Notes: generated from the letters alone by a model not told the origin. Positions 1 to 8,712 are shown, numbered from the stretch's first letter. The stretch is DNA of 21,445 nucleotides from an uncultured Bacilli bacterium (GCA_934141575.1 CAKPCJ010000018.1:1-21445), one strand, 5' to 3'. Numbers and translations are program-made.

Positions 1-1
1 T

Positions 2-601
2 GGAACAACATGGCATGTAATAGAATCAAGTGATAGTAATACAGAAACAGTAACATTATTTGCAGATCAAAATATAAGGAATGATGCATCAGGTTGGACA
101 ACAGAGCAAAGTGAATATTCAATTCCTTTTGATGAAGCAAATGCAAGAACAACAGAAAAGAATTCATATTGTACTAATCCTGAATATGGTTGTAATATAT
201 ATGCAGCAAATGGAAGTACAGTAACAGAGGATTCAACAATAAAGAAGTTTATAGATAGTAGTGTTACTACATACATAAATAATAGTCTAACTAGTGCTGG
301 TGGAATTGCAATAAATAGTGTACGATTAATGACTACTGATGAAATATGTAATGTGATAAATTCAGTTGATAATAATAATTGCGAACCAGGTACAATAGAT
401 TTTTTGAATACGTTATATAAAAATGTACCAGAATGGTTATACTCCACATACTATTGGACAATGACTCCAAATAGCTCGAACTCTTATAATTTATATCGTA
501 TAAATACTAATAGTGGACTTAATAATAATGGACTTGCAAGTAGTGATACTAATCGCGGGGTTCGTCCTATACTAGTAACATCTAAATCCAATATTAAATA
601 A
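2..601 (+). CDS. Pseudopilin-like surface protein, C-terminal part (5' end outside window)
   Basis: The frame is open from base 2 to a TAA at 599-601, giving the last 199 residues of a protein that begins before the window. Visible marks are a WHVI motif near the start, a VTLFAD segment, VRLMTTDEI in the middle, a YWTMTP motif, an Asn/Ser/Tyr-rich stretch, and a GVRPILV ending close to the C-terminus. From memory, this layout recurs in gut Bacillota proteins that start with a type IV prepilin signal and end in a DUF6273-like or lectin/FGE-like domain. The missing N-terminus means the prepilin part is not seen here. An in-frame ATG at 329 exists but has no ribosome site and lies inside the domain, so it is not the start. 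The prepilin starting at 21335 may be a relative. Two cysteines (in SYCTNPEYGC) could form a disulfide, which suits a surface protein. Confidence 0.7.
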   Translation, partial: GTTWHVIESSDSNTETVTLFADQNIRNDASGWTTEQSEYSIPFDEANARTTEKNSYCTNPEYGCNIYAANGSTVTEDSTIKKFIDSSVTTYINNSLTSAGGIAINSVRLMTTDEICNVINSVDNNNCEPGTIDFLNTLYKNVPEWLYSTYYWTMTPNSSNSYNLYRINTNSGLNNNGLASSDTNRGVRPILVTSKSNIK

Positions 602-606
602 ATATA

Positions 607-640
607 AAAAGAGCCATTTAATAAAATGAATGGTTCTTTT
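607..640. terminator. Bidirectional terminator between convergent genes
   Basis: AAAAGAGCCATT (607-618) pairs with AATGGTTCTTTT (629-640) with one G-T wobble and a 10-nt loop. A-rich and T-rich ends give a U-tract on both strands, which suits the convergent genes on either side. Confidence 0.75.
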
Positions 641-652
641 CAAATACGCAAC

Positions 653-2122
653 TTAAACATCAAATATTGTAAATTTATTTAATTTTTTTATTCTTTTTTT
701 ATCTTCACTATTTAAATCATGTTCTAACATATCGAGATTTTTTTTGTAATATTGAAAAAATATTTTTAGTAAATTTTTATCTCTCATAATAATTGATATT
801 ATGTTAGGATTTTCGTCCAACTTCTTGCGCAACTCACTATTCCCGTTATATAACTTATCAGATATGCAATCACTAATTATAAAATTCAATTGTAAAGTTT
901 TAAGAAAATTTATATCTATTTCTGATATTTCTTTTGGTATAATTTCATCCATGTTTTCAGGAGTGAAATCATCAAAAAAATATTTTAAAAGTATATCAGA
1001 AAAATTATTGTCGTCTTTAAACATAATATCGCAAACTAAATTTTCCGTGGAAATTCTAACATAATCGTTTATGGATGTAGGAAATACGTTATAAAGACTT
1101 TGATCTTTTAAATCATTTTGAATAAATAAGTTATACTTTTTTAGAATATCTAATTTAGATATTGAGTTTATTTTTTCACGATTACGTAGCTTTTCATCCG
1201 AAGTAAAACTAAGATTATAATAAACATATGTGTCCATTAACATGAACGCAAATAATGGTTCTTGTAAAAATTTATTAACCAAATCTTCAAAATTAGATTC
1301 CTCTAAAAAGTGTAATGTTTTAAGTTTTTGTTCATCACATTCTTCTGAATACATATCCTGATGTAATTTATGATATTCATAATAATCAGAAGCCATTATT
1401 CCGATTAAAAATCTTTGTTCATTTTTTATCTCACCAAATATTGTGACATAAATATCATCCAACATAGCAGTGTCATAATTAAACTCATCAGCATGTTCTT
1501 CTACTTCTTCCATATTGCTATATTCTTCAATATCCTCATCTGATATTTCTATAATGTCACTTATTTCAGATTCTAAGCTATTATCATGTATTGAAGAATT
1601 GTAAACATCATAAAATCCATCATAAAATTTTTCAAATGAATCAACAAATTTTTTTAAATTTTCAAATGTTACGTCAACATTCATATATAATAAATTTTTT
1701 AAAGAATTAATCTTTGAATCGACATAATTCAATACTGAAATCATTGACTCAAATACATCATCATCCTCTTCAAGAGTTACATCAACCGCAATATCTTCAT
1801 GTGTTTTTAATAAATCTTTTCTATCACTATAGAGCTTTTCAACAATTTCTTTTTTTAACTTAAGTGCTAAATCAAGTGCCTCTTGCTTATTAGACATTGA
1901 ATCAATAAGCTGATATTGTATATCAGTGTCATTATCTAATTCTGCCTCAGCAGCATCAGCCATAATATCTAGCGAAGATAATGAAGAAATAATTGAATCC
2001 ATAACTTCTATTTCTTGACCCAAATCTTCATTGTTACTCTTATTTTGATTACGAGAATAATCAAAACATTCCAAAATCTTTCTTCTTAAATCATTAACTT
2101 TTTTTCCTAAAACTACATCCAT
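653..2122 (-). CDS. Acidic hypothetical protein, 489 aa
   Basis: I do not recognise this protein. The start is an ATG at 2122 preceded by GGAGGG (2126-2131 on the plus strand) at 3 nt, and it has a good promoter of its own. It has no signal peptide or membrane segment, so it is probably cytoplasmic. The composition is strongly acidic, with Asp/Glu-rich patches near residues 115-125 and 185-215. Most of it looks alpha-helical, with few glycines or prolines. The C-terminal third (about 250-470) has hydrophobic helices with Leu/Phe/Tyr and reads like a folded all-helical domain. The last ~15 residues are basic (KKRIKKLNK). It stands alone, divergent from serS and convergent with the pseudopilin-like gene. 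No catalytic motif is visible. Confidence 0.8.
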   Translation of the reverse strand: MDVVLGKKVNDLRRKILECFDYSRNQNKSNNEDLGQEIEVMDSIISSLSSLDIMADAAEAELDNDTDIQYQLIDSMSNKQEALDLALKLKKEIVEKLYSDRKDLLKTHEDIAVDVTLEEDDDVFESMISVLNYVDSKINSLKNLLYMNVDVTFENLKKFVDSFEKFYDGFYDVYNSSIHDNSLESEISDIIEISDEDIEEYSNMEEVEEHADEFNYDTAMLDDIYVTIFGEIKNEQRFLIGIMASDYYEYHKLHQDMYSEECDEQKLKTLHFLEESNFEDLVNKFLQEPLFAFMLMDTYVYYNLSFTSDEKLRNREKINSISKLDILKKYNLFIQNDLKDQSLYNVFPTSINDYVRISTENLVCDIMFKDDNNFSDILLKYFFDDFTPENMDEIIPKEISEIDINFLKTLQLNFIISDCISDKLYNGNSELRKKLDENPNIISIIMRDKNLLKIFFQYYKKNLDMLEHDLNSEDKKRIKKLNKFTIFDV

Positions 2123-2140
2123 AAACCCTCCATTAACAAC

Positions 2141-2169
2141 ATTATAATATCAATAATATTAATAATCAA
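2141..2169 (-). promoter_or_regulatory. Sigma-A promoter of the 489-aa gene
   Basis: On the minus strand the -35 is TTGATT (2164-2169) and the -10 is TATAAT (2141-2146), with a 17-bp spacer. The predicted start of transcription is about 12 nt from the ATG, so the leader is very short. Confidence 0.65.
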
Positions 2170-2179
2170 TATTAAAGTT

Positions 2180-2208
2180 TTGACCTTTATAAAATAGAGT
2201 AGTATAAT
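2180..2208 (+). promoter_or_regulatory. Sigma-A promoter of serS
   Basis: TTGACC (2180-2185) and TATAAT (2203-2208) are separated by 17 bp. The ribosome site AAGGAG (2216-2221) follows almost at once, leaving no room for a T-box leader. Confidence 0.8.
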
Positions 2209-2230
2209 TATTAGCAAGGAGACTGATTGT

Positions 2231-3508
2231 ATGATAGATATTAACTTAATAAGACAAGACAAAGAATTAGTAAAAGAAAATATTAAAAAGAAATTTCAAG
2301 ACGAAAAACTTCCAATTGTAGATGAAATTTTAGAATTAGATAAAAAAGTTAGAGAATTAAAAACCAAGGGAGATTCCCTAAGACAAGAAAGAAACTCTGT
2401 TAGCGGTGAAATTGGAACCCTAATGAGAGAAAAGAAAATAGAAGAGGCAAACACTAAAAAAGAATATGTAAGTAACATAAATAAAACTCTAGTAGAAATA
2501 GAAGAAGAAGAAAATAAATTATCAGAATTGATAAGAGAAAAAATGATGGTAATTCCAAACATAATTGACGCTAGTGTACCTATTGGAAAGGATGATAGCT
2601 TTAATGTAGAAATAGAAAAATTTGGAGATCCAGTTGTACCAAGCTATGAAATCCCTTATCATGCTGACATATGTGAAAAATTAAATGGTTTAGACAAAGA
2701 AAGTGCAGGAAGAACGAGTGGTAACGGTTTCTACTATTTAATGGGTAACATTGCCCGATTGCATTCAGCTATGTTAAGTTACGCTAGAGATTTTATGATA
2801 GATAGAGGGTTTACATATTGTATTCCACCATTTATGATAAAAGGAGATGTTGTAAATGGTGTTATGAGTTTTGCTGAAATGGATGCTATGATGTATAAAA
2901 TAGAAAATGAAGATTTATACCTTATAGGAACATCAGAACATTCTATGATTGGTAAATTCAAAGGACAATTAATAAACGAATCAGAACTTCCAATAGCGAT
3001 GACTTCATATTCTCCATGCTTTAGAAAAGAAGTCGGAGCGCATGGTATAGAAGAAAGAGGATTATACAGAGTTCATCAATTTGAAAAGCAAGAAATGGTA
3101 GTATTATGTAAGCCAGAAGAATCAATGGATTGGTATAATAAAATGTGGAAGTTTACGGTAGATTTCTTTAGAAGTCTAGATGTACCGGTTAGAACATTGG
3201 AATGCTGTAGTGGAGATTTAGCAGATCTTAAAGTCAAATCCTGTGATGTAGAAGCTTGGAGCCCAAGACAACAAAAATATTTTGAAGTCGGTTCATGTTC
3301 AACATTGGGAGATGCACAAGCAAGAAGACTAGGTATAAGGATGAAAACAGATAATGGTAATCAATATTTATCAACTTTAAATAACACAGTATTAGCTACT
3401 CCAAGAGGTTTAATAGCAGTAATAGAAAATAATTATCAAGAAGATGGAAGTATTAAAATCCCAAAAGCATTGCAACCTTATATGAGCGGTATGGAAGTTA
3501 TTAAATAA
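2231..3508 (+). CDS. serS: Seryl-tRNA synthetase
   Basis: This enzyme charges tRNA-Ser (and tRNA-Sec where present) with serine in the cytoplasm. At 425 residues it has the normal bacterial length. The N-terminal ~110 residues form the charged, helical tRNA-binding arm. The class II core follows, with the TSE serine-pocket motif (234-236), motif 2 from FRKEVGAHG (264-272) to YRVHQFEKQE (279-288), and motif 3 at 382-404 with Arg392. The core wording (RVHQFEKQE, a Cys-rich CCSGDL segment, and LNNTVLATPRG in motif 3) is nearer to the subtype seen in many Clostridia and archaea than to the B. subtilis type. The start ATG has AAGGAG 9 nt upstream. It is monocistronic, between its own promoter and terminator. 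Confidence 0.97.
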   Translation: MIDINLIRQDKELVKENIKKKFQDEKLPIVDEILELDKKVRELKTKGDSLRQERNSVSGEIGTLMREKKIEEANTKKEYVSNINKTLVEIEEEENKLSELIREKMMVIPNIIDASVPIGKDDSFNVEIEKFGDPVVPSYEIPYHADICEKLNGLDKESAGRTSGNGFYYLMGNIARLHSAMLSYARDFMIDRGFTYCIPPFMIKGDVVNGVMSFAEMDAMMYKIENEDLYLIGTSEHSMIGKFKGQLINESELPIAMTSYSPCFRKEVGAHGIEERGLYRVHQFEKQEMVVLCKPEESMDWYNKMWKFTVDFFRSLDVPVRTLECCSGDLADLKVKSCDVEAWSPRQQKYFEVGSCSTLGDAQARRLGIRMKTDNGNQYLSTLNNTVLATPRGLIAVIENNYQEDGSIKIPKALQPYMSGMEVIK

Positions 3509-3515
3509 TATTTAT

Positions 3516-3550
3516 AAAACTACTAGTAATTTTATACTAATAGTTTTTTT
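3516..3550 (+). terminator. serS terminator
   Basis: AAAACTACTAGTA (3516-3528) pairs with TACTAATAGTTTT (3535-3547) with one mismatch, followed by more Ts to 3550. Confidence 0.75.
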
Positions 3551-3555
3551 ATTTA

Positions 3556-3564
3556 TGATATAAT
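3556..3564 (+). promoter_or_regulatory. Extended -10 promoter of thyX-like gene
   Basis: TGATATAAT is an extended -10 element (TG-n-TATAAT). No good -35 is seen, since the expected position falls inside the serS terminator. AAGGAG lies at 3585-3590, 6 nt before the ATG. Confidence 0.6.
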
Positions 3565-3596
3565 TTATTTGTAAATGAAATAATAAGGAGAGTAGT

Positions 3597-5231
3597 ATGA
3601 AGGTAGTTACACTTGGAACATCTGCTAAAGAAGAAATTGAATCAAAAGTAGCACTTGTTAAAGAAATTTGTGAATGTAAAGGGGATATTAACAAATTTAA
3701 TGACTTTTTAGAAAATTATGAAGAATCAGATAAAAATAGTTTAGTTGACTTATATGAATTCATTAATAGAACATTTAAAACTCAAGATTTAAGAGAAGAA
3801 GATTACTTATTTTTAACTAGTATTTTAAATGAAGGGTTAACAGAATGTATATTGAGTGAAAAGGCTAGAATAGTTGCATCAGCAGGAAGTATATCTAGAT
3901 CCTCAGGTACTGTTACAGAAGTTTACAACAAACGTAATGATTTAAAAAAGAATATTAAATATGCATCAACTGTAATAGGTTACGGACACAAAACTATTGC
4001 CGAACATGATTACATAGTTCTAGCTTTAGAAAATGTAACACCAATTGTAGAACAAACAATAATTGAATATAGATTGACATCATTTACAATAAAATCTAGA
4101 AGAAATGTTGATTTTAGAAATGTAGGTTTTTATGTTCCTGAATTCAAAGATAAAAATGGAAATATACTTGAAAATAATGAGGAGTTACAAACAATATATA
4201 AAAATTATATGAAATCATTGTTTGATAAATATGGTAATTTTGTTGATGAAGGTTTACCAGTTGAGGATTGTAGATATATTTTACCATATAGTTATTACAG
4301 CAATATTATAATGGGGTGTGACGCTAATGAATTATTAAGAATTGCATCGGATTTGTTATATGGTAAATTATCTAAAATAGATGAATTAAAAGAGTTTGGT
4401 AGTAAATTAAAAAATATAATAAGAGAAAATGCACCATATTTATTAGAAGAATTAGATAAGGAAAAAAGTAAAAATTATTATGAAGATAAATTTAAATTCT
4501 TAGATGGAAAAATTAATTCTAATGATGCAGAATTAATTAAAAAACCTCATCTAACATATTTTACGCAATCTGCTGATAAAATAGTTTTATGCAATATTTT
4601 GATGTCAAGATACCAATTTAGTAGAAAAAAAGCCGAAGAAATGTACGAAAAATTATTAAAGGAAGATGCTACTATTGGAGAACAAATGATTCAAGCTTTA
4701 ATAAGAAGTAAAAATCAAAGAGAACTTGAGCAAGTCATATTTTCTTTTGAAACACCAATCTCTCTAGCAGTTCTAACACATATTACCAGACATAGAATGC
4801 ATTCACTGTTAGTACCTGATTTCGTGCCACTATGGAATATGAAAAATTATATTACTCCAAATACGATAGCAGTTAACCATAAAAATGAATATGAGGAGAT
4901 ATTTGATAAAAATAATTTGATGGTACAATCATTTAAAAAACATGGGGTAAGAGAAGAAGATTTAGTTTATTTTTATCTATCAGGAAACGCATGCAATATT
5001 TATACAACAATGAATGGAAAAGCACTTGTATGGTTTAGCAGAATGAGATGCTGTAACAAGGCACAGTGGGAAATGAAAAATATTGCGGATACATTTGCCA
5101 AAGATGTTAAAAGTGTTGAACCTTTAATTGGAAAGTGTATAGGTGCTACTTGTGAAGTATTAGGTTATTGCCCAGAAGGAAAAGATTCTTGCAAAAACAG
5201 GGGAGTTGTAACAAAAAAACTGGTTAAATAA
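3597..5231 (+). CDS. thyX: Double-length ThyX-type flavin-dependent thymidylate synthase
   Basis: ThyX makes dTMP from dUMP using FAD, NADPH and methylene-tetrahydrofolate. This protein has 544 residues, about twice a normal ThyX (roughly 220-250). It contains two ThyX-like halves. The first (about 90-290) has GHKTIAEHD, EQTIIEYRL and SRRNVDF. The second (about 375-535) has TRHRMHS (397-403, the RHRxxS core), MNGKALVWFSRMR (472-484) and AQWEMK (489-494), which match the dUMP-binding end of the family. The usual NE.S.R part after RHRxxS is changed to LLVPDFVP. A Cys-rich tail (C485, C486, C514, C519, C525, C532) follows. Chlamydia ThyX is also a duplicated form of about this length. No thyA is seen nearby. 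It is monocistronic. Confidence 0.87.
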   Translation: MKVVTLGTSAKEEIESKVALVKEICECKGDINKFNDFLENYEESDKNSLVDLYEFINRTFKTQDLREEDYLFLTSILNEGLTECILSEKARIVASAGSISRSSGTVTEVYNKRNDLKKNIKYASTVIGYGHKTIAEHDYIVLALENVTPIVEQTIIEYRLTSFTIKSRRNVDFRNVGFYVPEFKDKNGNILENNEELQTIYKNYMKSLFDKYGNFVDEGLPVEDCRYILPYSYYSNIIMGCDANELLRIASDLLYGKLSKIDELKEFGSKLKNIIRENAPYLLEELDKEKSKNYYEDKFKFLDGKINSNDAELIKKPHLTYFTQSADKIVLCNILMSRYQFSRKKAEEMYEKLLKEDATIGEQMIQALIRSKNQRELEQVIFSFETPISLAVLTHITRHRMHSLLVPDFVPLWNMKNYITPNTIAVNHKNEYEEIFDKNNLMVQSFKKHGVREEDLVYFYLSGNACNIYTTMNGKALVWFSRMRCCNKAQWEMKNIADTFAKDVKSVEPLIGKCIGATCEVLGYCPEGKDSCKNRGVVTKKLVK

Positions 5232-5236
5232 GTAAT

Positions 5237-5306
5237 AAAAAACTATTAACAATTATAAATGTCTACCCTAAAGGGTGGTACACTTCAATTATGTTAATAG
5301 TTTTTT
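5237..5306. terminator. Long nested hairpin terminator between convergent genes
   Basis: A perfect 15-bp outer stem joins 5237-5251 (AAAAAACTATTAACA) and 5292-5306. Inside it a second hairpin forms around ACCC-TAAA-GGGT (5265-5276), extended by TGT/ACA. The outer arms are A-rich and T-rich, so it can stop transcription from both sides. The stop codon of the minus-strand gene (5305-5307) begins inside the right arm. Confidence 0.8.
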
Positions 5307-6054
5307 AGTTTCTACTTAATATTTTTTTAAACTTGTAGTCAGCAAATTCGCTTATTGGTGAATTCATATCGTTACCAATCTCTACAATTAGTTCATTAAT
5401 AAAAAACTTTGAATTTGATGATTTTTTAATCCAATTCCTCAATAATTTTAAACTTTCTATGGTATAAGAGTCTGTTTTTTTCATTTCATAAAACAATAAT
5501 TTAGCAAATACAAAATTTAAAGAAGACATATTTTGTTCGTGTATATTGCCACTATTTCTGCTATTAATTATATATTTATCTGTATCGCACAAATGAATGA
5601 AATCACTAGGAAACATATAACTTCCACCATTTATATCTCTAGCAATTATGCTATTTCTTGTTAATTGTAAAAAATCATCAGACAGTTCTTGAACAGAACG
5701 TACTAAATCCAACTTTGAAAATTCACCAGGTTCTTTATATTGCGAAGTTCCTATTTTTTTAGCGGAGTATAAATCATCTATAAAATTCATAACGTACCCT
5801 GAATACACTCCATCTTCATCTAATATCACATCTATCGGCATTACAATGCGATTGAGCTCTAAAGTTTCGATTAAATAATTTACCTTTTCAAAAGTCATCA
5901 AATTTTTTGTTTTTCTAAAATTAACATCATATTTTAAAATCTTAATAGCAATATCACCGTATTTATATACAATTCCATCATGTCCAGCACCAATTTTTTC
6001 TAAATCGTCCTGTTTTATAGAAATTCCACTTTGAGCTAGTCTATAAGTTGCCAT
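5305..6054 (-). CDS. Protein kinase-fold protein of unknown target
   Basis: The 249-residue protein shows a degenerate kinase pattern. A glycine-rich loop (GAGHDG, 22-27) is followed by AIKI with Lys38. A possible catalytic loop ARDINGG (138-144) comes next, and CDTDKY (156-161) stands where the metal-binding DFG-like Asp would be. It has no membrane segment. This suggests a small cytoplasmic Ser/Thr or aminoglycoside-phosphotransferase-type kinase, or a pseudokinase; the order of motifs is the main evidence. The ATG at 6054 has AAGGAGGGG 8 nt upstream. It is transcribed alone from a near-consensus promoter and ends in the hairpin shared with the ThyX-type gene. The substrate is unknown. Confidence 0.6.
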   Translation of the reverse strand: MATYRLAQSGISIKQDDLEKIGAGHDGIVYKYGDIAIKILKYDVNFRKTKNLMTFEKVNYLIETLELNRIVMPIDVILDEDGVYSGYVMNFIDDLYSAKKIGTSQYKEPGEFSKLDLVRSVQELSDDFLQLTRNSIIARDINGGSYMFPSDFIHLCDTDKYIINSRNSGNIHEQNMSSLNFVFAKLLFYEMKKTDSYTIESLKLLRNWIKKSSNSKFFINELIVEIGNDMNSPISEFADYKFKKILSRN

Positions 6055-6082
6055 GGATAATACCCCTCCTTCATAAGCACAT

Positions 6083-6111
6083 ATTGTAACATCATTTACC
6101 TAATTTATCAA
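6083..6111 (-). promoter_or_regulatory. Sigma-A promoter of kinase-fold gene
   Basis: On the minus strand TTGATA (6106-6111) and TACAAT (6083-6088) are 17 bp apart. The leader before AAGGAGGGG is only a few bases. Confidence 0.7.
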
Positions 6112-6156
6112 ATATAATTTATTTTTCATATATCACTATCAAAAAAAAACAATATT

Positions 6157-6165
6157 TGATATAAT
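6157..6165 (+). promoter_or_regulatory. Extended -10 promoter of the YfhO/ABC unit
   Basis: TGATATAAT forms an extended -10. The -35 position (near TATCAA, 6137-6142) is poor. The predicted transcript starts about 30 nt before the ATG at 6205. Confidence 0.55.
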
Positions 6166-6204
6166 TAAAAACGAATCTTAAAAATAGCTTTAGTGGAGGA
6201 TTTA

Positions 6205-8712
6205 ATGAGAAAAATAGATAAAAATTATCTTATAGTAGTTTTAATTTCTTTAATATCTATATTCATAGTAATGCCTAACGGAACAATGTTTGGCTCAATG
6301 ACCGATTGGTTAGCACAACATATATCATTCCCAGAATACTTTAGAAATTTATTTTATGAAACTCACGAAATATTTCCATCACTAGCATTAAATATAGGAG
6401 CTGGTCAAAATATATACTATTTTTCTTACTATGGATTGTTAAATCCAATTATATTATTATCATATTTATTACCATTTGTTAATATGACAGTATATATAAT
6501 TATATCGAATATGATACTCTATATTTCGTTTGGTATTATCACGTATAAATGGTTGAAAAAACATTTTAATGATAATATGTCACTAGTATTAACAATAATA
6601 TCTTTACTAGCATCACCAGTATTATTTCACTTTCATAGGCATTTTATGTTTGTAGACTATTTACCGTTTTTAGTATTAGGATTGATAGGCGTTGATAATT
6701 ATTTTGACAAAAATAAGAGCCTAATGATTACTGTAAGTATATTTATAATGATAATGATGAGTTACTATTATAGTATAACTGGAATAATAACTATTGTTAT
6801 TTACTACATATACAGATATATAGAATTAAACAAAAAGTTAACTCCAAAAAAATTTATTATAGATCTACTCAAGTTTTCAATTCCAATTATACTTGGGGTA
6901 ATGTTATCAGCAGTACTAATAGTTCCAACATTTTTTGCGCTTATTATGGGAAGAGAAACTGGTGAAGCAACAAGTGTTTTAAAACTAATAAAACCTACAT
7001 TAAATATTGATGCTATTGTATACAGCAGTTATACAATAGGTTTAACAGCTATCGCAGTTCTTTCAACAATATGCATGTTCATGTCAGAAAAGAAAAATAA
7101 TAGATTTTTAAGTATATTATTATTTGTTATTATAACAATTCCACTATTTGTATATATACTAAATGGGACACTCTATATAAGGGATAAGGTATTAATACCA
7201 TTCATTCCATTATTCATATTATTAATCGGAAACTTTTTGAATGAATTATTTTCACAAAAAATTAAACTAAAAAATATAATATTGATATGTATATTAACTA
7301 GTATATTGTTTTTTATATTTGGATATAAAAAGAATATATATTATATAGAAATACTATTATTACTAATCTCTATAATAATTTATTATAAAAAGAAATGTAA
7401 GACAATACTAATTGTATACATTTTATTAAGTTCGTTAGTAAGTTTCATAATTACTAATATGGATGATGAATATGTAAAAATTGAAAAATATGTTTCACTT
7501 TATAATAAGAATAAAATTAGCAATATTAATTCAATATCAGAAGATAATATGGTAAGATATGCATCATTAGAAGATACATTGTATAGTATTAACAAAGTAT
7601 ATAATGATAATTATTATCAAGCATCAGTATACTCATCAACTTCTAATGAAAGTTACAAGAATTTTTATACAAACATTTTTAAAAATAATTTGGGTCATAG
7701 AAATCAGTTAATATTATCATCAACAAGCAATATTTTCTATCAAATGTTTATGGGCGTTAAATACAATTATAGTACATCCGGAGTAGTTGGATACAACAAA
7801 ATAGGAAAAAATATATATGAAAATGACGATGTATTACCAATATTTTACGTATCTTATAATACAATAAGTCAAAAATCTTTTAACAGTATTGAATATCCAT
7901 ACAATATGGAAGCTTTACTAAAAAATACCGTTGTAGATGAGAATACTAATAATAAATTTGAAAGTAAAATTAAAGAATATGATCTGAAATACACTGTAGA
8001 ACCTAATGACAACCTTATTGTTCAAAAACAAGATAATATGTATTATTTAACGGCGCTTACTGATGTAAAGTTTAATTTAAAATTAAGTGAGAAACTAAAA
8101 AATGAAATATTAATTATAACATTTAGAGTAAATAATCAACATAAATGCAGCATTGGTGATAGCGAAATAGAAATAAATGGGGTAGTAAATAAACTTACTT
8201 GCAAAAGAGAATTATATCAAAATAATAACTACGTTTTTCACTATGTAATTTCTTCAAATAAAGATATAGACAAATTAAAAATAAAAATAAAACAAGGCCT
8301 ATATATAATAGAAAATATAAAAACATATAAAATTAGTTATGATGACATTAAAAATATAAATGATGATGTAACAGAAGCAAAAGTTAACATGCAAAAAACA
8401 AAAGGAGATACAATTGAAGTAAATGTTGAAAATACAGAGGATGGATATTTTGTTACATCATTGCCATATGATGAAAATTATAAAATATATGTAGATGGAA
8501 CATTAACAGAGTATGAAAAAGTTAATACTTCATTTATAGGATTTAAATTAAAAAAAGGAAAACACGTTATAAGAATGGAATATAAATCTAAAGGGTTATT
8601 AATAGGTCAAGTAATAAGCATAACAGGGCTTGTTTTAACAGTAGTATTAGTATTAATTAACAAGAATTGGAGGAAACATGCTAAAACTAGAAAAAATAAA
8701 CAAAAGTTATAA
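6205..8712 (+). CDS. YfhO-family polytopic membrane protein (GT-C-type glycosyltransferase)
   Basis: An 835-residue protein with about a dozen membrane segments in its first ~420 residues, a long soluble part (about 420-800, predicted outside), and a final membrane helix near 805-825 followed by a basic tail. The early DW..QH motif (34-39) followed by FPEYFRNLF and N.G.GQN fits the YfhO family. B. subtilis YfhO is about the same length and adds sugars to lipoteichoic acid, so a role in glycosylating a wall or membrane polymer is likely, though the exact substrate cannot be read. The ATG at 6205 is chosen over GTG 6193, because that GTG overlaps the ribosome site GGAGGA (6195-6200). The 3' end overlaps the ABC gene by 35 nt, indicating co-translation. 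Confidence 0.85.
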   Translation: MRKIDKNYLIVVLISLISIFIVMPNGTMFGSMTDWLAQHISFPEYFRNLFYETHEIFPSLALNIGAGQNIYYFSYYGLLNPIILLSYLLPFVNMTVYIIISNMILYISFGIITYKWLKKHFNDNMSLVLTIISLLASPVLFHFHRHFMFVDYLPFLVLGLIGVDNYFDKNKSLMITVSIFIMIMMSYYYSITGIITIVIYYIYRYIELNKKLTPKKFIIDLLKFSIPIILGVMLSAVLIVPTFFALIMGRETGEATSVLKLIKPTLNIDAIVYSSYTIGLTAIAVLSTICMFMSEKKNNRFLSILLFVIITIPLFVYILNGTLYIRDKVLIPFIPLFILLIGNFLNELFSQKIKLKNIILICILTSILFFIFGYKKNIYYIEILLLLISIIIYYKKKCKTILIVYILLSSLVSFIITNMDDEYVKIEKYVSLYNKNKISNINSISEDNMVRYASLEDTLYSINKVYNDNYYQASVYSSTSNESYKNFYTNIFKNNLGHRNQLILSSTSNIFYQMFMGVKYNYSTSGVVGYNKIGKNIYENDDVLPIFYVSYNTISQKSFNSIEYPYNMEALLKNTVVDENTNNKFESKIKEYDLKYTVEPNDNLIVQKQDNMYYLTALTDVKFNLKLSEKLKNEILIITFRVNNQHKCSIGDSEIEINGVVNKLTCKRELYQNNNYVFHYVISSNKDIDKLKIKIKQGLYIIENIKTYKISYDDIKNINDDVTEAKVNMQKTKGDTIEVNVENTEDGYFVTSLPYDENYKIYVDGTLTEYEKVNTSFIGFKLKKGKHVIRMEYKSKGLLIGQVISITGLVLTVVLVLINKNWRKHAKTRKNKQKL

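Noticed and set aside
67..447. 126-aa reading frame on the minus strand
   Set aside because: It is antisense to the pseudopilin-like gene, whose plus-strand frame has clear domain motifs.
2123..2230. T-box riboswitch before serS
   Set aside because: No specifier stem or T-box sequence is seen and the promoter leaves only about 15 nt of leader.
6193..6204. GTG start for the YfhO-family gene
   Set aside because: The GTG overlaps the ribosome site GGAGGA that serves the ATG at 6205.
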